DNA of 64,000 nucleotides from Demequina sp. NBRC 110055 (lineage in GTDB: Bacteria; Actinomycetota; Actinomycetes; Actinomycetales; Demequinaceae), in NCBI RefSeq assembly GCF_002090135.1, contig NZ_BBRL01000004.1, forward strand, positions 248,001 to 312,000, given 5' to 3'. Positions 43,638 through 54,112 of the stretch are shown one piece after another. A program made the translations under genes and the position numbers. Each line of letters opens with the position of its first letter. Position 1 is the stretch's first letter. Under the pieces are notes generated by a model. The model searched no databases. It saw only the letters and a program-made list of their open reading frames with translations, and had not been told where the DNA came from.

Positions 43638-43725
43638 TGGCGGAGGATAGGGGATTCGAACCCCTGAGGGCTTGCACCCAACACGCTTTCCAAGCGTGCG
43701 CCATAGGCCACTAGGCGAATCCTCC
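43638..43725 (-). tRNA. tRNA-Ser (anticodon GGA)
   Basis: A class II tRNA on the minus strand. The acceptor GGAGGAT pairs with ATCCTCC, the anticodon loop is TTGGAAA, a long variable arm is present, and the T-loop is GGGGTTCGAATCCCC. The 3' CCA is encoded (43640-43638), unlike tRNA-Ser(CGA) at 22532. Confidence 0.96.
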
Positions 43726-43810
43726 AGGCGCGTAGATGTTACCCGAGTGAACGCCGATCACCTAACCGCGGGCGTGACCCCGGCATCGGCCCCGTGCCGT
43801 TACACTGGAC

Positions 43811-43903
43811 GGCGACCCCTCACGTGGCGATATCTCGCCCAACTCCCCCAGGGCAGGAATGCAGCAAGGGTAAGCGGGCTCTGTCGGGTGCGTGGGGGGT
43901 CCT
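43811..43903 (+). ncRNA. ffs: Small SRP RNA (4.5S type)
   Basis: The conserved apical core is CCAGGGCAGGAATGCAGCAAGGGTAAGC (43848-43875; key parts GGGCAGGAA and GCAGCAAGGG), which binds Ffh. The ends pair as GACCCCTCACG (from 43814) with CGTGGGGGGTC (to 43901), making a ~90-base hairpin. A -10-like TACACT lies at 43801-43806. Its place between tRNA-Ser and dnaX is the usual actinobacterial setting. Exact ends are estimated from pairing. Confidence 0.85.
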
Positions 43904-43955
43904 GTCATGCCCGGGCGAGTGCCGCATCGGCCGCCCGGAGGCCTCGCAACCGGAC

Positions 43956-43971
43956 TGTGATCGAGGTCACG
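43956..43971. promoter_or_regulatory. CRP/GlxR-like binding site ahead of the alcohol dehydrogenase gene
   Basis: TGTGATCGAGGTCACG matches the TGTGA-N6-TCACA consensus at nine of ten arm positions. It is 110 bases ahead of the adhP ATG. A CRP/GlxR-type gene lies at the right end of the window. Confidence 0.6.
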
Positions 43972-44081
43972 CCCGCGGCGCGGGCGATTGGGGACCTTCC
44001 GCCCTCACGCCGCGATTATCACCGTCCTACCGTGGAATCAGGCAGTCAACACCGGCTGCGATCCACTGGAAGGAAACCATC

Positions 44082-45116
44082 ATGGCTGACACGTTCCGCG
44101 CTGCGGTAGTCCGCAGCTTCGATGCTCCGCTCGACGTCACCGACGTCGACCTGCCCACCCCCGGCCCCCTCGAGGCGCTGGTGAAGGTGCTCTACTCCGG
44201 CGTGTGCCACACGGACCTCCACGCCGCCGAAGGTGACTGGCCCGTGAAGCCCGCCCTACCCCTCATCCCCGGCCACGAGGGCGTCGGCACCGTCGTCGCG
44301 GTGGGCGAGGACGTGACCCGCGTCGCCGTGGGCGACACCGTCGGCAACGCCTGGCTATGGAGCGCGTGTGGCGAGTGCGAATTCTGCGAGTCGGGCTGGG
44401 AGACCCTGTGCCTGAGCCAGAAGAACGGCGGCTACGCCGTGGCCGGCTCGTTCGGTCAGTACATGCTGGTCGACTCGCGCTACTGCCCGGTCCTGCCGGA
44501 CGGTGTGGACCTCGCCGCCGCCGCGCCCATCCTGTGTGCAGGCGTCACGGTCTACAAGGGCCTCAAGCAGACCGACACGAAGCCGGGTGACTGGGTCCTC
44601 ATCTCGGGCATCGGTGGCCTGGGCCACATTGCCGTGCAGTACGCCGTCGCGATGGGTCGACGCGTGGTCGCGGTCGACGTGGACGACGCCAAGCTCGAGC
44701 TCGCGAAGAAGCACGGCGCCGAGGTCGCGATCAACGCCGCCACCGAGACCGACGCGCTCGCCGCGATCCAGGCCGCGACCGGCGGCGGCGTGCACGGCGC
44801 GCTCGTCACCGCGGTCAACGGCAAGGCGTTCCCGCAGGCGGTGAGCTCGCTGCGCCGCGGCGGCACGGTCTCGCTCGTGGGCCTGCCGCCCGAGCAGTTC
44901 CCGCTCGACATCTTCTCGGTGGTGCTCAACGGCTGGACCGTCCGCGGTTCCATCGTCGGTACCCGTCGCGACATGGAAGAGGCCATCGACTTCTTCGCCC
45001 GCGGCAAGATCACCCCGACTTACACCGTCGAGCCGCTCGACAACATCAACGACATCTTCTCGCGGATGCACGCCGGCAAGATCGACGGCCGCATCGTCAT
45101 GGACATGGGGCACTAA
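44082..45116 (+). CDS. adhP: Zinc-dependent alcohol dehydrogenase (AdhP type)
   Basis: A 344-residue medium-chain dehydrogenase. Catalytic zinc ligands are C42 (GVCHTD), H65-E66 (GHEG) and C152; structural zinc ligands are C96, C99, C102 and C110 (C-x2-C-x2-C-x7-C). The NAD site is ISGIGGLGHIAVQYA. It matches propanol-preferring/ethanol dehydrogenases and interconverts primary alcohols and aldehydes with NAD(H). The start at 44082 follows GGAAGGAAA; upstream the open frame runs through the SRP RNA and is not coding. It is monocistronic with a GlxR-like site upstream and a strong terminator downstream. Confidence 0.93.
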   Translation: MADTFRAAVVRSFDAPLDVTDVDLPTPGPLEALVKVLYSGVCHTDLHAAEGDWPVKPALPLIPGHEGVGTVVAVGEDVTRVAVGDTVGNAWLWSACGECEFCESGWETLCLSQKNGGYAVAGSFGQYMLVDSRYCPVLPDGVDLAAAAPILCAGVTVYKGLKQTDTKPGDWVLISGIGGLGHIAVQYAVAMGRRVVAVDVDDAKLELAKKHGAEVAINAATETDALAAIQAATGGGVHGALVTAVNGKAFPQAVSSLRRGGTVSLVGLPPEQFPLDIFSVVLNGWTVRGSIVGTRRDMEEAIDFFARGKITPTYTVEPLDNINDIFSRMHAGKIDGRIVMDMGH

Positions 45117-45135
45117 CCCTCACCCCAGCAACACC

Positions 45136-45174
45136 GCATCGGCCCTCCGCAGTGACCCTGTGGAGGGCCGATGC
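45136..45174 (+). terminator. Terminator after adhP built from two inverted GGCCGATGC motifs
   Basis: Arms GCATCGGCCCTCCGCAG (45136-45152) and CTGTGGAGGGCCGATGC (45158-45174) form 17 pairs (one G-T) around a 5-base loop. It lies 19 bases past adhP and 32 before the dnaX start. Confidence 0.82.
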
Positions 45175-45206
45175 GCGTGTCACCGGGGACGGTTAGGCTC
45201 GGTCCC

Positions 45207-47330
45207 GTGAGCCAAGCCCTGTATCGCCGCTACCGCCCCGACTCGTTCGCCGACGTCGTGGGTCAGGAGCATGTCACCACGCCGCTGATGCAGGCGCTGC
45301 GCGCCGACAAGGTCAACCACGCCTACCTGTTCTCCGGCCCGCGCGGGTGCGGCAAGACCACCTCCGCCCGCATCCTCGCCCGCTGCCTCAACTGCGCCGA
45401 AGGGCCCACCGACACCCCCTGCGGCACGTGCGAATCGTGCGTCGAGCTCGCCCGCGGCGGCTCCGGCTCGGTCGACGTGGTCGAGATCGACGCCGCCTCC
45501 CACAACGGCGTCGACGACGCCCGCGAGCTGCGCGAGCGCGCGGCCTTCGCCCCCGCCCGCGACCGCTACAAGATCTTCATCCTCGACGAGGCGCACATGG
45601 TGACGCCGCAGGGCTTCAACGCGCTGCTCAAGCTCGTCGAGGAGCCCCCGCCCCACATCCGTTTCATCTTCGCGACGACGGAGCCGGACAAGGTCATCGG
45701 CACCATCCGCTCGCGCACCCACCACTACCCCTTCCGCCTCGTGCCGCCGTCGGTGCTGACCGACTACCTCGGCCAGCTGTGTGAGGCGGAATCGGTCAGC
45801 GTGGCGAGCGGCGTGCTCGACCTCGTGGTGCGTGCCGGCGGCGGTTCGGTGCGCGACACCCTGTCGGTGCTTGATCAACTCATCGCCGGCTCCGACGAGG
45901 GTGGCGTGACGTATGACCGCGCGATCGCCTTGCTCGGCTTTACGGACGCGACGCTGTTGGACGATGCCGTCGATGCCATCGCCGCGGCCGACGGCGCCTC
46001 GCTCTTCGATGTCGTCGGCCGCGTCATCCAGACCGGCCACGAGCCTCGCCGCTTTGTCGAGGACCTCCTCGAGCGCGTGCGGGACCTCCTCGTCATCGCG
46101 GCCTCCGGTGCCGCGGGCGCCCAGGCGCTCGGCGAGGTTCCCGCCGATCAGCTCGAACGCATGACGGACCAGGCGAGGCGCTTGGGGCTGGCACGCGCGT
46201 CGCGCTCGGGAGACCTCATTAACGATGCGCTCACCCACATGGTGGGGGCCACCTCGCCGCGCCTGCACCTCGAACTGCTGTGCGCGCGTCTGCTCGCCGC
46301 GGATGTCCCCGCGGCCGCCGGTGCAGCCGTCGGGACGCCCGGCGGTGCGGCGCCCTCCCCGGCCGCCACGCCTCACGCCGGCGCAGGTGTCACGGCAGCG
46401 TCTGACGCTCCCTCCGGCGCGTCGTCCCGGACAGGTGGCCCGGTGGCTGGTGGGGCCGATGCCCGCTCGGCGATCCAGGCCGCGAAGGACGCCATGGCCG
46501 CGGCCAAGGCTGGCACGCCGTCATCCTCGTCGCCCGGCGCCTCCGGCCCGTCTCGGCCCGCTCCAGAACCACAGCGCGCACCCGAGCCCGAGCAGCCCTC
46601 CGGCCCGGCGCCGTGGGAGGAGCCCGAAGAGATCGAGCCACCCCTGACCGCGAGCGCGGCGGCCGCCAACGCAGCGACCGCTCGCACCGCCCATGCGCCG
46701 GCATCGACACCGCCCGCACGGCCGGCCGAGCCCGCTCCTGAACCCGACTGGGGGCCTCCCGCCCAGGCGTCGACACCCCAAGCACCTGCCGTACCTGCGG
46801 CAACGGAACCCACGCCTGTCAGTGCCGCGCAAGGTGCTACTCCTGCGGGCGGTGCGGGCGACGCCGAGTTGCTGCGCCGGCGCTGGAGCGAGGTCCTCGG
46901 CACCCTGGAACGCCGCCGCGTCACCTGGTCGATGGTGAGCCAAAGCGCGCAGGTCGCGTCCGTCGAGGGTGGCGTCCTCACGCTCGCGTTCGACAACTCG
47001 GCGCTCGCCGGCCGGTTCACGGGCTCGTCGCATGCGGAGAATGTCGCGCTCGCCGTGCGCGAGACGCTGGGCCTGCAGGTCCGCGTCGAGGCGACCACCG
47101 GGCCGGTCTCTCCCGGCACCCGTGCAGCCGTGCCCGCCGCTGGCGCCTCCGGAGCCGCCGGCGCGGTCGCAGGGGCCGTGGCCGTCGCCGCTCCCGCCTA
47201 TGACGACGTGCCTCCCGAGCTCGAGGACGAGGAGGTCATCTCCGAACACGACGCCCAGGCGCCGGACTCGCAACTCAGCGGTGCCGACGTCGTCGCCCAG
47301 ATGCTCGGCGGCACCATCATCGAGCCCTAA
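45207..47330 (+). CDS. dnaX: DNA polymerase III subunit gamma/tau
   Basis: A 707-residue clamp-loader subunit. It opens SQALYRRYRPDSFADVVGQEHV, has Walker A GPRGCGKTT, a four-cysteine zinc module (CLNC...CGTCESC), Walker B FILDEAHM, and sensor segment FIFATTEPDKVIGTI. Domain III ends near residue 380; then a ~170-residue Ala/Pro/Ser-rich linker leads to a tau-type C-terminal domain (WSEVLGTLERRRVTWSMVSQSAQV). GTG 45207 gives the standard N-terminus. I see no slippery A-run of the kind used for frameshifting to gamma. Confidence 0.96.
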   Translation: MSQALYRRYRPDSFADVVGQEHVTTPLMQALRADKVNHAYLFSGPRGCGKTTSARILARCLNCAEGPTDTPCGTCESCVELARGGSGSVDVVEIDAASHNGVDDARELRERAAFAPARDRYKIFILDEAHMVTPQGFNALLKLVEEPPPHIRFIFATTEPDKVIGTIRSRTHHYPFRLVPPSVLTDYLGQLCEAESVSVASGVLDLVVRAGGGSVRDTLSVLDQLIAGSDEGGVTYDRAIALLGFTDATLLDDAVDAIAAADGASLFDVVGRVIQTGHEPRRFVEDLLERVRDLLVIAASGAAGAQALGEVPADQLERMTDQARRLGLARASRSGDLINDALTHMVGATSPRLHLELLCARLLAADVPAAAGAAVGTPGGAAPSPAATPHAGAGVTAASDAPSGASSRTGGPVAGGADARSAIQAAKDAMAAAKAGTPSSSSPGASGPSRPAPEPQRAPEPEQPSGPAPWEEPEEIEPPLTASAAAANAATARTAHAPASTPPARPAEPAPEPDWGPPAQASTPQAPAVPAATEPTPVSAAQGATPAGGAGDAELLRRRWSEVLGTLERRRVTWSMVSQSAQVASVEGGVLTLAFDNSALAGRFTGSSHAENVALAVRETLGLQVRVEATTGPVSPGTRAAVPAAGASGAAGAVAGAVAVAAPAYDDVPPELEDEEVISEHDAQAPDSQLSGADVVAQMLGGTIIEP

Positions 47331-47360
47331 GTGAGCCCACTCGACTGGTAGATTCGCGCC

Positions 47361-47984
47361 ATGTCGGCACACACGGATGGAGCGGTCCAGAAGCCTCCTT
47401 CCAAGTTCCAGGTCCGGCGCGAGAAGACGCGCGCAGACCTGCTCCTGCTGGGCATGCAACGCTTTCCCATCAAGGGCTTCTCGCACACGTCGATCGAGGA
47501 CGTGGTGCGCGACTCGGGCTACACGCGAGGTGCGTTCTACTTCCACTTCGACTCCAAGGAAGACTTCTTCCTCGAGGTGCTACGCGCGCGGCGCGACGCC
47601 CGCGGCGACTGGCGCGGCGTGGTCGAGTCGTCGGGCCCTACGGACCTGCCGTCGGCCTTGATGGTGGCGCAGGCCGAGTTTGCCCGCACCGACCCTTACG
47701 GCGAACGCTGGACCATGCTGATCGCCGAGTTCACCAACGCCCACCGCGACGACGAGTCCCTCATGGCACCGCTGCGCGCGCTACACGCCGCATGGGCCGA
47801 GGAACTTGCCTGGCTCCTCGCCTTCGCGCAGGAGCACGGCTGGTGCCGAACCGATCGCTCGGCCCTGGCGCTCGCGACGGACCTCCTTGCGATCACCACC
47901 GGCTACGGCGTCTCGTACGAGATGTACGGCCAGATGCCCGACAACCTCATGGACCTCTACACGCGCCTGCTTGAGCCGCGCTAG
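47361..47984 (+). CDS. TetR-family transcriptional regulator
   Basis: A 207-residue TetR regulator. The HTH (about residues 20-65) reads [28 protein letters not shown] then [25 protein letters not shown]. The C-terminal ligand domain includes [20 protein letters not shown]. It sits 30 bases after dnaX and 50 before recR, the slot where ybaB/ebfC is usually found. Target and ligand are unknown. It is transcribed with its neighbours' direction and may share the dnaX transcript. Confidence 0.88.
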   Translation: MSAHTDGAVQKPPSKFQVRREKTRADLLLLGMQRFPIKGFSHTSIEDVVRDSGYTRGAFYFHFDSKEDFFLEVLRARRDARGDWRGVVESSGPTDLPSALMVAQAEFARTDPYGERWTMLIAEFTNAHRDDESLMAPLRALHAAWAEELAWLLAFAQEHGWCRTDRSALALATDLLAITTGYGVSYEMYGQMPDNLMDLYTRLLEPR

Positions 47985-48034
47985 TTCGCGCGCTTGGTCG
48001 GGTGATGTCACCGCCCGCGCCTACGCTTGACCCC

Positions 48035-48631
48035 ATGTATGACGGCGCGGTGCAGGATCTGATTGACGAGTTGGGACACCTTCCCGGCGTGGGGCCCAAG
48101 AGCGCCCAGCGCATCGCGTTCCACCTGCTCGCCGCCGATCCCACGGATGTGCGCCGCCTGGCTGATGCCATCACGACGGTCAAGGAAAAGGTGCGCTTCT
48201 GCGATACCTGCGGCAACGTGGCCGAATCCGAGCAGTGCCGCATCTGCGCCGACCCGCGCCGCGCCGACGACGTGCTGTGCGTGGTGGAGGAGCCCAAGGA
48301 TGTGGTCGTCATCGAGCGCACACGGGAGTATCGCGGCCGGTATCACGTGCTCGGCGGCGCGATCGATCCCATGAACGGTGTAGGCCCCGATGACCTGCGC
48401 ATCCGCGAGCTCCTCACCCGCCTGGGTGACGGCGCCATCGACGAGGTCATCATCGCGACCGACCCCAACATCGAGGGCGAGGCCACCGCGACCTACCTCA
48501 CCCGCATGCTGTCGCCCATGGGCGTGACCGTGTCACGCCTCGCCTCCGGCCTGCCCGTCGGCGGCGACCTCGAGTACGCCGACGAGGTCACGCTGGGCCG
48601 CGCCTTCGAGGGCCGCCGCACGGTCTCCTGA
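48035..48631 (+). CDS. recR: Recombination mediator RecR
   Basis: A 198-residue RecR. It begins [32 protein letters not shown] (helix-hairpin-helix GVGPKSA), has the zinc module C-x2-C...C-x2-C ([16 protein letters not shown]) near residue 55, and a Toprim domain with VVEEPKDVV and [20 protein letters not shown] 48035 gives the canonical length; upstream in-frame starts at 48002/48005 add non-family residues. It acts with RecO/RecF in loading RecA at gaps. Confidence 0.96.
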   Translation: MYDGAVQDLIDELGHLPGVGPKSAQRIAFHLLAADPTDVRRLADAITTVKEKVRFCDTCGNVAESEQCRICADPRRADDVLCVVEEPKDVVVIERTREYRGRYHVLGGAIDPMNGVGPDDLRIRELLTRLGDGAIDEVIIATDPNIEGEATATYLTRMLSPMGVTVSRLASGLPVGGDLEYADEVTLGRAFEGRRTVS

Positions 48632-48641
48632 CCCCGCCGTA

Positions 48642-48675
48642 GCATCGGCCGCCCGGACGTACAGACGGCCGATGC
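48642..48675. terminator. Bidirectional terminator of recR built from inverted GGCCGATGC motifs
   Basis: Perfect 10-base arms GCATCGGCCG (48642-48651) and CGGCCGATGC (48666-48675) with a 14-base loop lie between convergent recR and the ABC-2 permease gene. The right arm extends to the 14-mer GGCCGATGCCGTGG. Confidence 0.75.
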
Positions 48676-48684
48676 CGTGGCTGG

Positions 48685-49938
48685 TTATGCGACGCGCGTT
48701 CCCGCACGCAGTTTCTTGTACGGCACGCGCAGGCGCCTCACGACGATCAGCATCGACCCCACAAGCAACACCGCCTGCACCGCCAGCCCCAGCCATGGGG
48801 CGCGCGGGAGGTTTGCCAGTTCTTGCTGATACGCGTCGTACTCGGCCTGATCGGCCTCCCACTGTGCCTCCTGCTCCTCGGGGCTGAGCTCCTCCGCGGC
48901 GGCCGTTCCGAAGATCTGATCGCACTCGTTGTACGGCTCGTAGTCGATCTCGTCGTCCTGCGGCCCCAGTCGTGCACCGGCGACCAAGCTGTGCATCTGC
49001 GCGAACGCGCCGGGGGCGGCCCGGCCATCCTCGCGCCAGGTTTCAGGGTCCACGATGGGGGCCGTTTCACCGATCGTCACGATGGGGTTGGCGAGCAGCA
49101 GCCACGCGATCTGGTCCGTGTGAGTGAGACCCGTGGTCCACTCCTGCGGAGTGCATTGGTAGTCGGCGGGATCCAGTGCGGAGAAGTCGCCCGTCGCGTA
49201 GGCATCGTCGAGCGCCTTCTGCTCGTCGGCGGTGAGGGTCTCCCAGTCCAGGTAGTACTCGGTCACCGTCTTGGTATCCGTCACGAGCGTGCCCGCCACC
49301 GCGAACAGCACCAGGGTGCCCACGGCAAAGAAGCCGGTCGTGAGGTGCGCGAGCGACACCGATGCCACGGCCCGCGCGGCGATCGCCGACCATGCCAGGC
49401 CGACGGCCGTAAACGCCAGCACCATGAACAGGATCGCGGCCAGGGTGATCGCCAACTCGTCCAGGTGCCAGCCCGACTTAGTGAAGGCGTAGATGAGGAA
49501 CGGCGAGAGAGCGAGTAGCGCGATCACCGACACAAGCCACGACGCGATGAGCTTGCCGAACGCGATGTCACCCGCGGTGAGGTGCGACATCTGCAACGGG
49601 GCAAGGACACCCTCGCCGGAGTCCCCATTGATCGATGTGGCAGACAGCGACGGCGCGATCAGCATGCCGACGCCGAGCACCATGATGAGGACCAACTCGA
49701 GGTTGGTCGACGACAGGTCGGACGTCGACAGCACGGCCGCGAGGATGCAGATCGCGATCACCGCGGCGAAGAGGATGCCGTAGAGGACGTAGCCCTTGGT
49801 GCTGGGCCGGCGCCGACGTAACTCGATGGATGTCATGAGCGCCACGCCGCGGGGGGTGGGGCGCCAGGGATTGCCCCGGCGTGCGGGCGGGTGAACGGTG
49901 GTCTCCTTCGGCGGCGCCACCACGGGCGTGTCGGTCAT
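48685..49938 (-). CDS. ABC-2 type exporter permease with large exported insertion
   Basis: A 417-residue membrane protein. After a ~35-residue polar N-terminus come about six hydrophobic segments (first GYVLYGILFAAVIAICILAAV). The LIAPSLSATSINGDSGEGVLAPLQMSHLTAGDIAFGKL loop (read in parts: SINGDSGEGVLAPLQ, AGDIAFGKL) is typical of ABC-2/NatB-like permeases. A ~150-residue hydrophilic, acidic stretch (about 228-385) with two cysteines lies before the last helix and is probably outside the cell. It pairs with the ATPase encoded upstream, which it overlaps by four bases. Substrate unknown. Confidence 0.82.
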   Translation of the reverse strand: MTDTPVVAPPKETTVHPPARRGNPWRPTPRGVALMTSIELRRRRPSTKGYVLYGILFAAVIAICILAAVLSTSDLSSTNLELVLIMVLGVGMLIAPSLSATSINGDSGEGVLAPLQMSHLTAGDIAFGKLIASWLVSVIALLALSPFLIYAFTKSGWHLDELAITLAAILFMVLAFTAVGLAWSAIAARAVASVSLAHLTTGFFAVGTLVLFAVAGTLVTDTKTVTEYYLDWETLTADEQKALDDAYATGDFSALDPADYQCTPQEWTTGLTHTDQIAWLLLANPIVTIGETAPIVDPETWREDGRAAPGAFAQMHSLVAGARLGPQDDEIDYEPYNECDQIFGTAAAEELSPEEQEAQWEADQAEYDAYQQELANLPRAPWLGLAVQAVLLVGSMLIVVRRLRVPYKKLRAGTRVA

Positions 49939-50876
49939 CGTCGCTCCTCGTTCATCGCCATGTACGTCTGCTCCAGCGCGCTGCCGACCGGGCCGAATCG
50001 GTGCACGCGTACTCCCTGGTTCACCATCCAGGCGAGAGCCTCGGCGGCCCTGTCCTCACTGTCGATGGTGAGAATCGCGCCGGTGTCCGAGGGCTCGGCC
50101 GCGATCCCGAACCGTGCCAGTACCTCGAGGAGGTGGTCGCGGTCGAGCGCGTCCACGCGGTAGCGAGTGCGGGCGTGGGCGACCATCGTGGCGGCCTCAT
50201 CACCCAGGGTGCGCCCCTTCGACATGAACACCGCGTCGTCGACCATTTCGTCGAGCTCGGCGAGCACGTGGCTCGAGATCAGCACCGCACGTCCCTCACC
50301 CGCGAGTTCACGCACCAGGTCCCGCAACTCGACGCGCGAGCGCGGGTCGAGCCCGTTGGCAGGCTCGTCCAGGAGCAACACTTGCGGGTCGTGGACCAGT
50401 GCCCTCGCCAGGGAGAGGCGTTGTTTCTGTCCGCGCGACAGGACCCGCGAGGGACGGTCGGCGAATTCCTCGAGGTGGACGCGAGCCAACAGCTCCGCAC
50501 CCCGCTCCCGTGCAGCATCCTTGGGGATGCGATACGCGCGACCCATCAGGGTGAGCGTTTGCAGGCACGTCATGTTGTCCCACGACCCCAACTGATCGGG
50601 CATCCAGCCGATCGCGGCACGCACCGCCGCGGCGTCGGTCTTGGGGTCGTGCCCCGCGATGGCGATGTCTCCGCCGTGGGGCCTGAGGAGCCCCGACAGC
50701 ATCAGCATCAGGGTCGTCTTCCCGCAGCCATTGGGTCCGATCAACGCTGTCACCGACCCCGCGGGCACGGTGAGCGTCGCATCCTCGACGGCACGTACCG
50801 AGCCGAAGCTGCGTGCCACCCCCCTGGCGACGATGGCCTCGCGCACGCCGACGGAGGCCTCGATCGTGGTCGTCAT
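49935..50876 (-). CDS. ABC exporter ATP-binding protein
   Basis: A 313-residue ABC ATPase. Walker A is GPNGCGKTT, the signature LSRGQKQRLSLARAL, Walker B VLLLDEP, and the H-loop SSHVL. A ~95-residue C-terminal extension follows, as in drug and antibiotic exporters of the DrrA/CcmA group. ATG 50876 is chosen because GAGGGAG lies just ahead and the ABC domain begins soon after; the frame is open to 50927. It is the first gene of a two-gene operon with the ABC-2 permease and is divergent from a TetR gene, its probable regulator. Confidence 0.9.
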   Translation of the reverse strand: MTTTIEASVGVREAIVARGVARSFGSVRAVEDATLTVPAGSVTALIGPNGCGKTTLMLMLSGLLRPHGGDIAIAGHDPKTDAAAVRAAIGWMPDQLGSWDNMTCLQTLTLMGRAYRIPKDAARERGAELLARVHLEEFADRPSRVLSRGQKQRLSLARALVHDPQVLLLDEPANGLDPRSRVELRDLVRELAGEGRAVLISSHVLAELDEMVDDAVFMSKGRTLGDEAATMVAHARTRYRVDALDRDHLLEVLARFGIAAEPSDTGAILTIDSEDRAAEALAWMVNQGVRVHRFGPVGSALEQTYMAMNEERR

Positions 50877-51019
50877 GTCACTCCCTCGTGTGGTCGCGGC
50901 GCCGTGTGCGCGGCGAGCCACCTTCACTCTGGCATCGGTCTGATATGAACGACATGAGGTAATCCCCCGATCTTTGGGCGTGTCGGCTCAGGGTGGGGTG
51001 AGGGCGGGGCAGGATAGTG

Positions 51020-51045
51020 AGTCAACCGACTGCTTAACGCGTTAA
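51020..51045. promoter_or_regulatory. Palindromes between ABC exporter and TetR genes
   Basis: AGTC-AACC-GACT (51020-51031) is followed by TTAACGCGTTAA (51034-51045), a perfect 12-base palindrome. They lie about 20 bases ahead of the TetR gene and about 145 bases ahead of the divergent ATPase gene: likely TetR operators. Confidence 0.55.
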
Positions 51046-51066
51046 CGATTGGCGAGGAGACCGCCC

Positions 51067-51606
51067 ATGCCCCGTCCTGCCACCAACAAGCGCGAACGCC
51101 TCACCGCCGCCGCGATCCTCATGGCGCGCGAGAGCGGGCTCGAGTCCGCCACTATCGCCGCGATCGCGGGCGCGGCAGACGTCCCCGCCGGCAGCGTCTA
51201 CTACTACTTCAAGACCAAGGACGATGTGGCGGCCGCCGTGGCAGAAGGGATCGCCACGCTCCTCGCCGACGCACGCGAGAGCCTCGACGCCCCCGACGAC
51301 CGCGCGGCCCTCACCGGCTTCCTTCGCTCATACCTCGAGGATGCCGCCGGGACGGTCGCGTACGGCACCCTACTTTCCACGGCAGCGACCGTCGGCGGGG
51401 CCGACGCCCACCGCGAGACCCTTGGATGGCTCACCTCTCGCTTTGCCGGCCTGGGCTTCACGGACGGTGCCGCGCGGGCACGCGCACTGCACCTGCTGGC
51501 GGGCGTCGAGGGCGGCGGCGCGCTCGCCCACGCCCTCGGCGACGCCGAGCCCCTCGAGAGGGAGGTAGCCCACCTGGAAAGGTGGGTGGCGAACGCGGGC
51601 GGCTGA
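51067..51606 (+). CDS. TetR-family regulator adjacent to ABC exporter
   Basis: A 179-residue TetR regulator. The HTH is TNKRERLTAAAILMARESGLESATIAAIAGAADVPAGSVYYYFKTKDD (residues ~5-52; core ADVPAGSVYYYFKTKDD), the pattern of small TetR proteins that control divergently encoded efflux or oxidoreductase genes. ATG 51067 is preferred over an upstream TTG at 51049 because GAGGAG lies seven bases ahead. Palindromes at 51020-51045 lie just upstream. Ligand unknown. Confidence 0.88.
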   Translation: MPRPATNKRERLTAAAILMARESGLESATIAAIAGAADVPAGSVYYYFKTKDDVAAAVAEGIATLLADARESLDAPDDRAALTGFLRSYLEDAAGTVAYGTLLSTAATVGGADAHRETLGWLTSRFAGLGFTDGAARARALHLLAGVEGGGALAHALGDAEPLEREVAHLERWVANAGG

Positions 51607-51638
51607 CGCATCGGCCGTCGCGAGAGTCGCCGCGACAC

Positions 51639-51657
51639 GTGTCCACATAGTGGACAC
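51639..51657. promoter_or_regulatory. Perfect 19-base palindrome upstream of lysC
   Basis: GTGTCCACATAGTGGACAC has 8-base perfect arms around ATA. It lies about 45 bases ahead of a -10-like TAGAAT (51699-51704) and 104 bases ahead of the lysC ATG. A further half-site GTCCAC follows at 51663-51668. The binding protein is unknown. Confidence 0.6.
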
Positions 51658-51760
51658 ATGCGTCCACCCCTCGAGTAGGCGTACGGGCGTCCGTTCACTA
51701 GAATGAGGAGCCGTGCCCGGTGCCGGGCGCTCCAACCGTCGCTTTTCCGGGAGTACCCGC

Positions 51761-54066
<2,306 letters not shown>

Positions 54067-54070
54067 CACA

Positions 54071-54104
54071 CGCGAGCGCACGGGCCCACGCCCGTGCGCT
54101 CGCG
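54071..54104. terminator. Bidirectional terminator between asd and the ROK gene
   Basis: A perfect 15-base stem CGCGAGCGCACGGGC / GCCCGTGCGCTCGCG with a CCAC tetraloop lies between convergent genes. Confidence 0.85.
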
Positions 54105-54112
54105 CGGTGCGC

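Noticed and set aside
45207..47330. Programmed frameshift in dnaX for a gamma product
   Set aside because: I found no A-AAA-AAG type slippery run with a following stem; only tau is supported.
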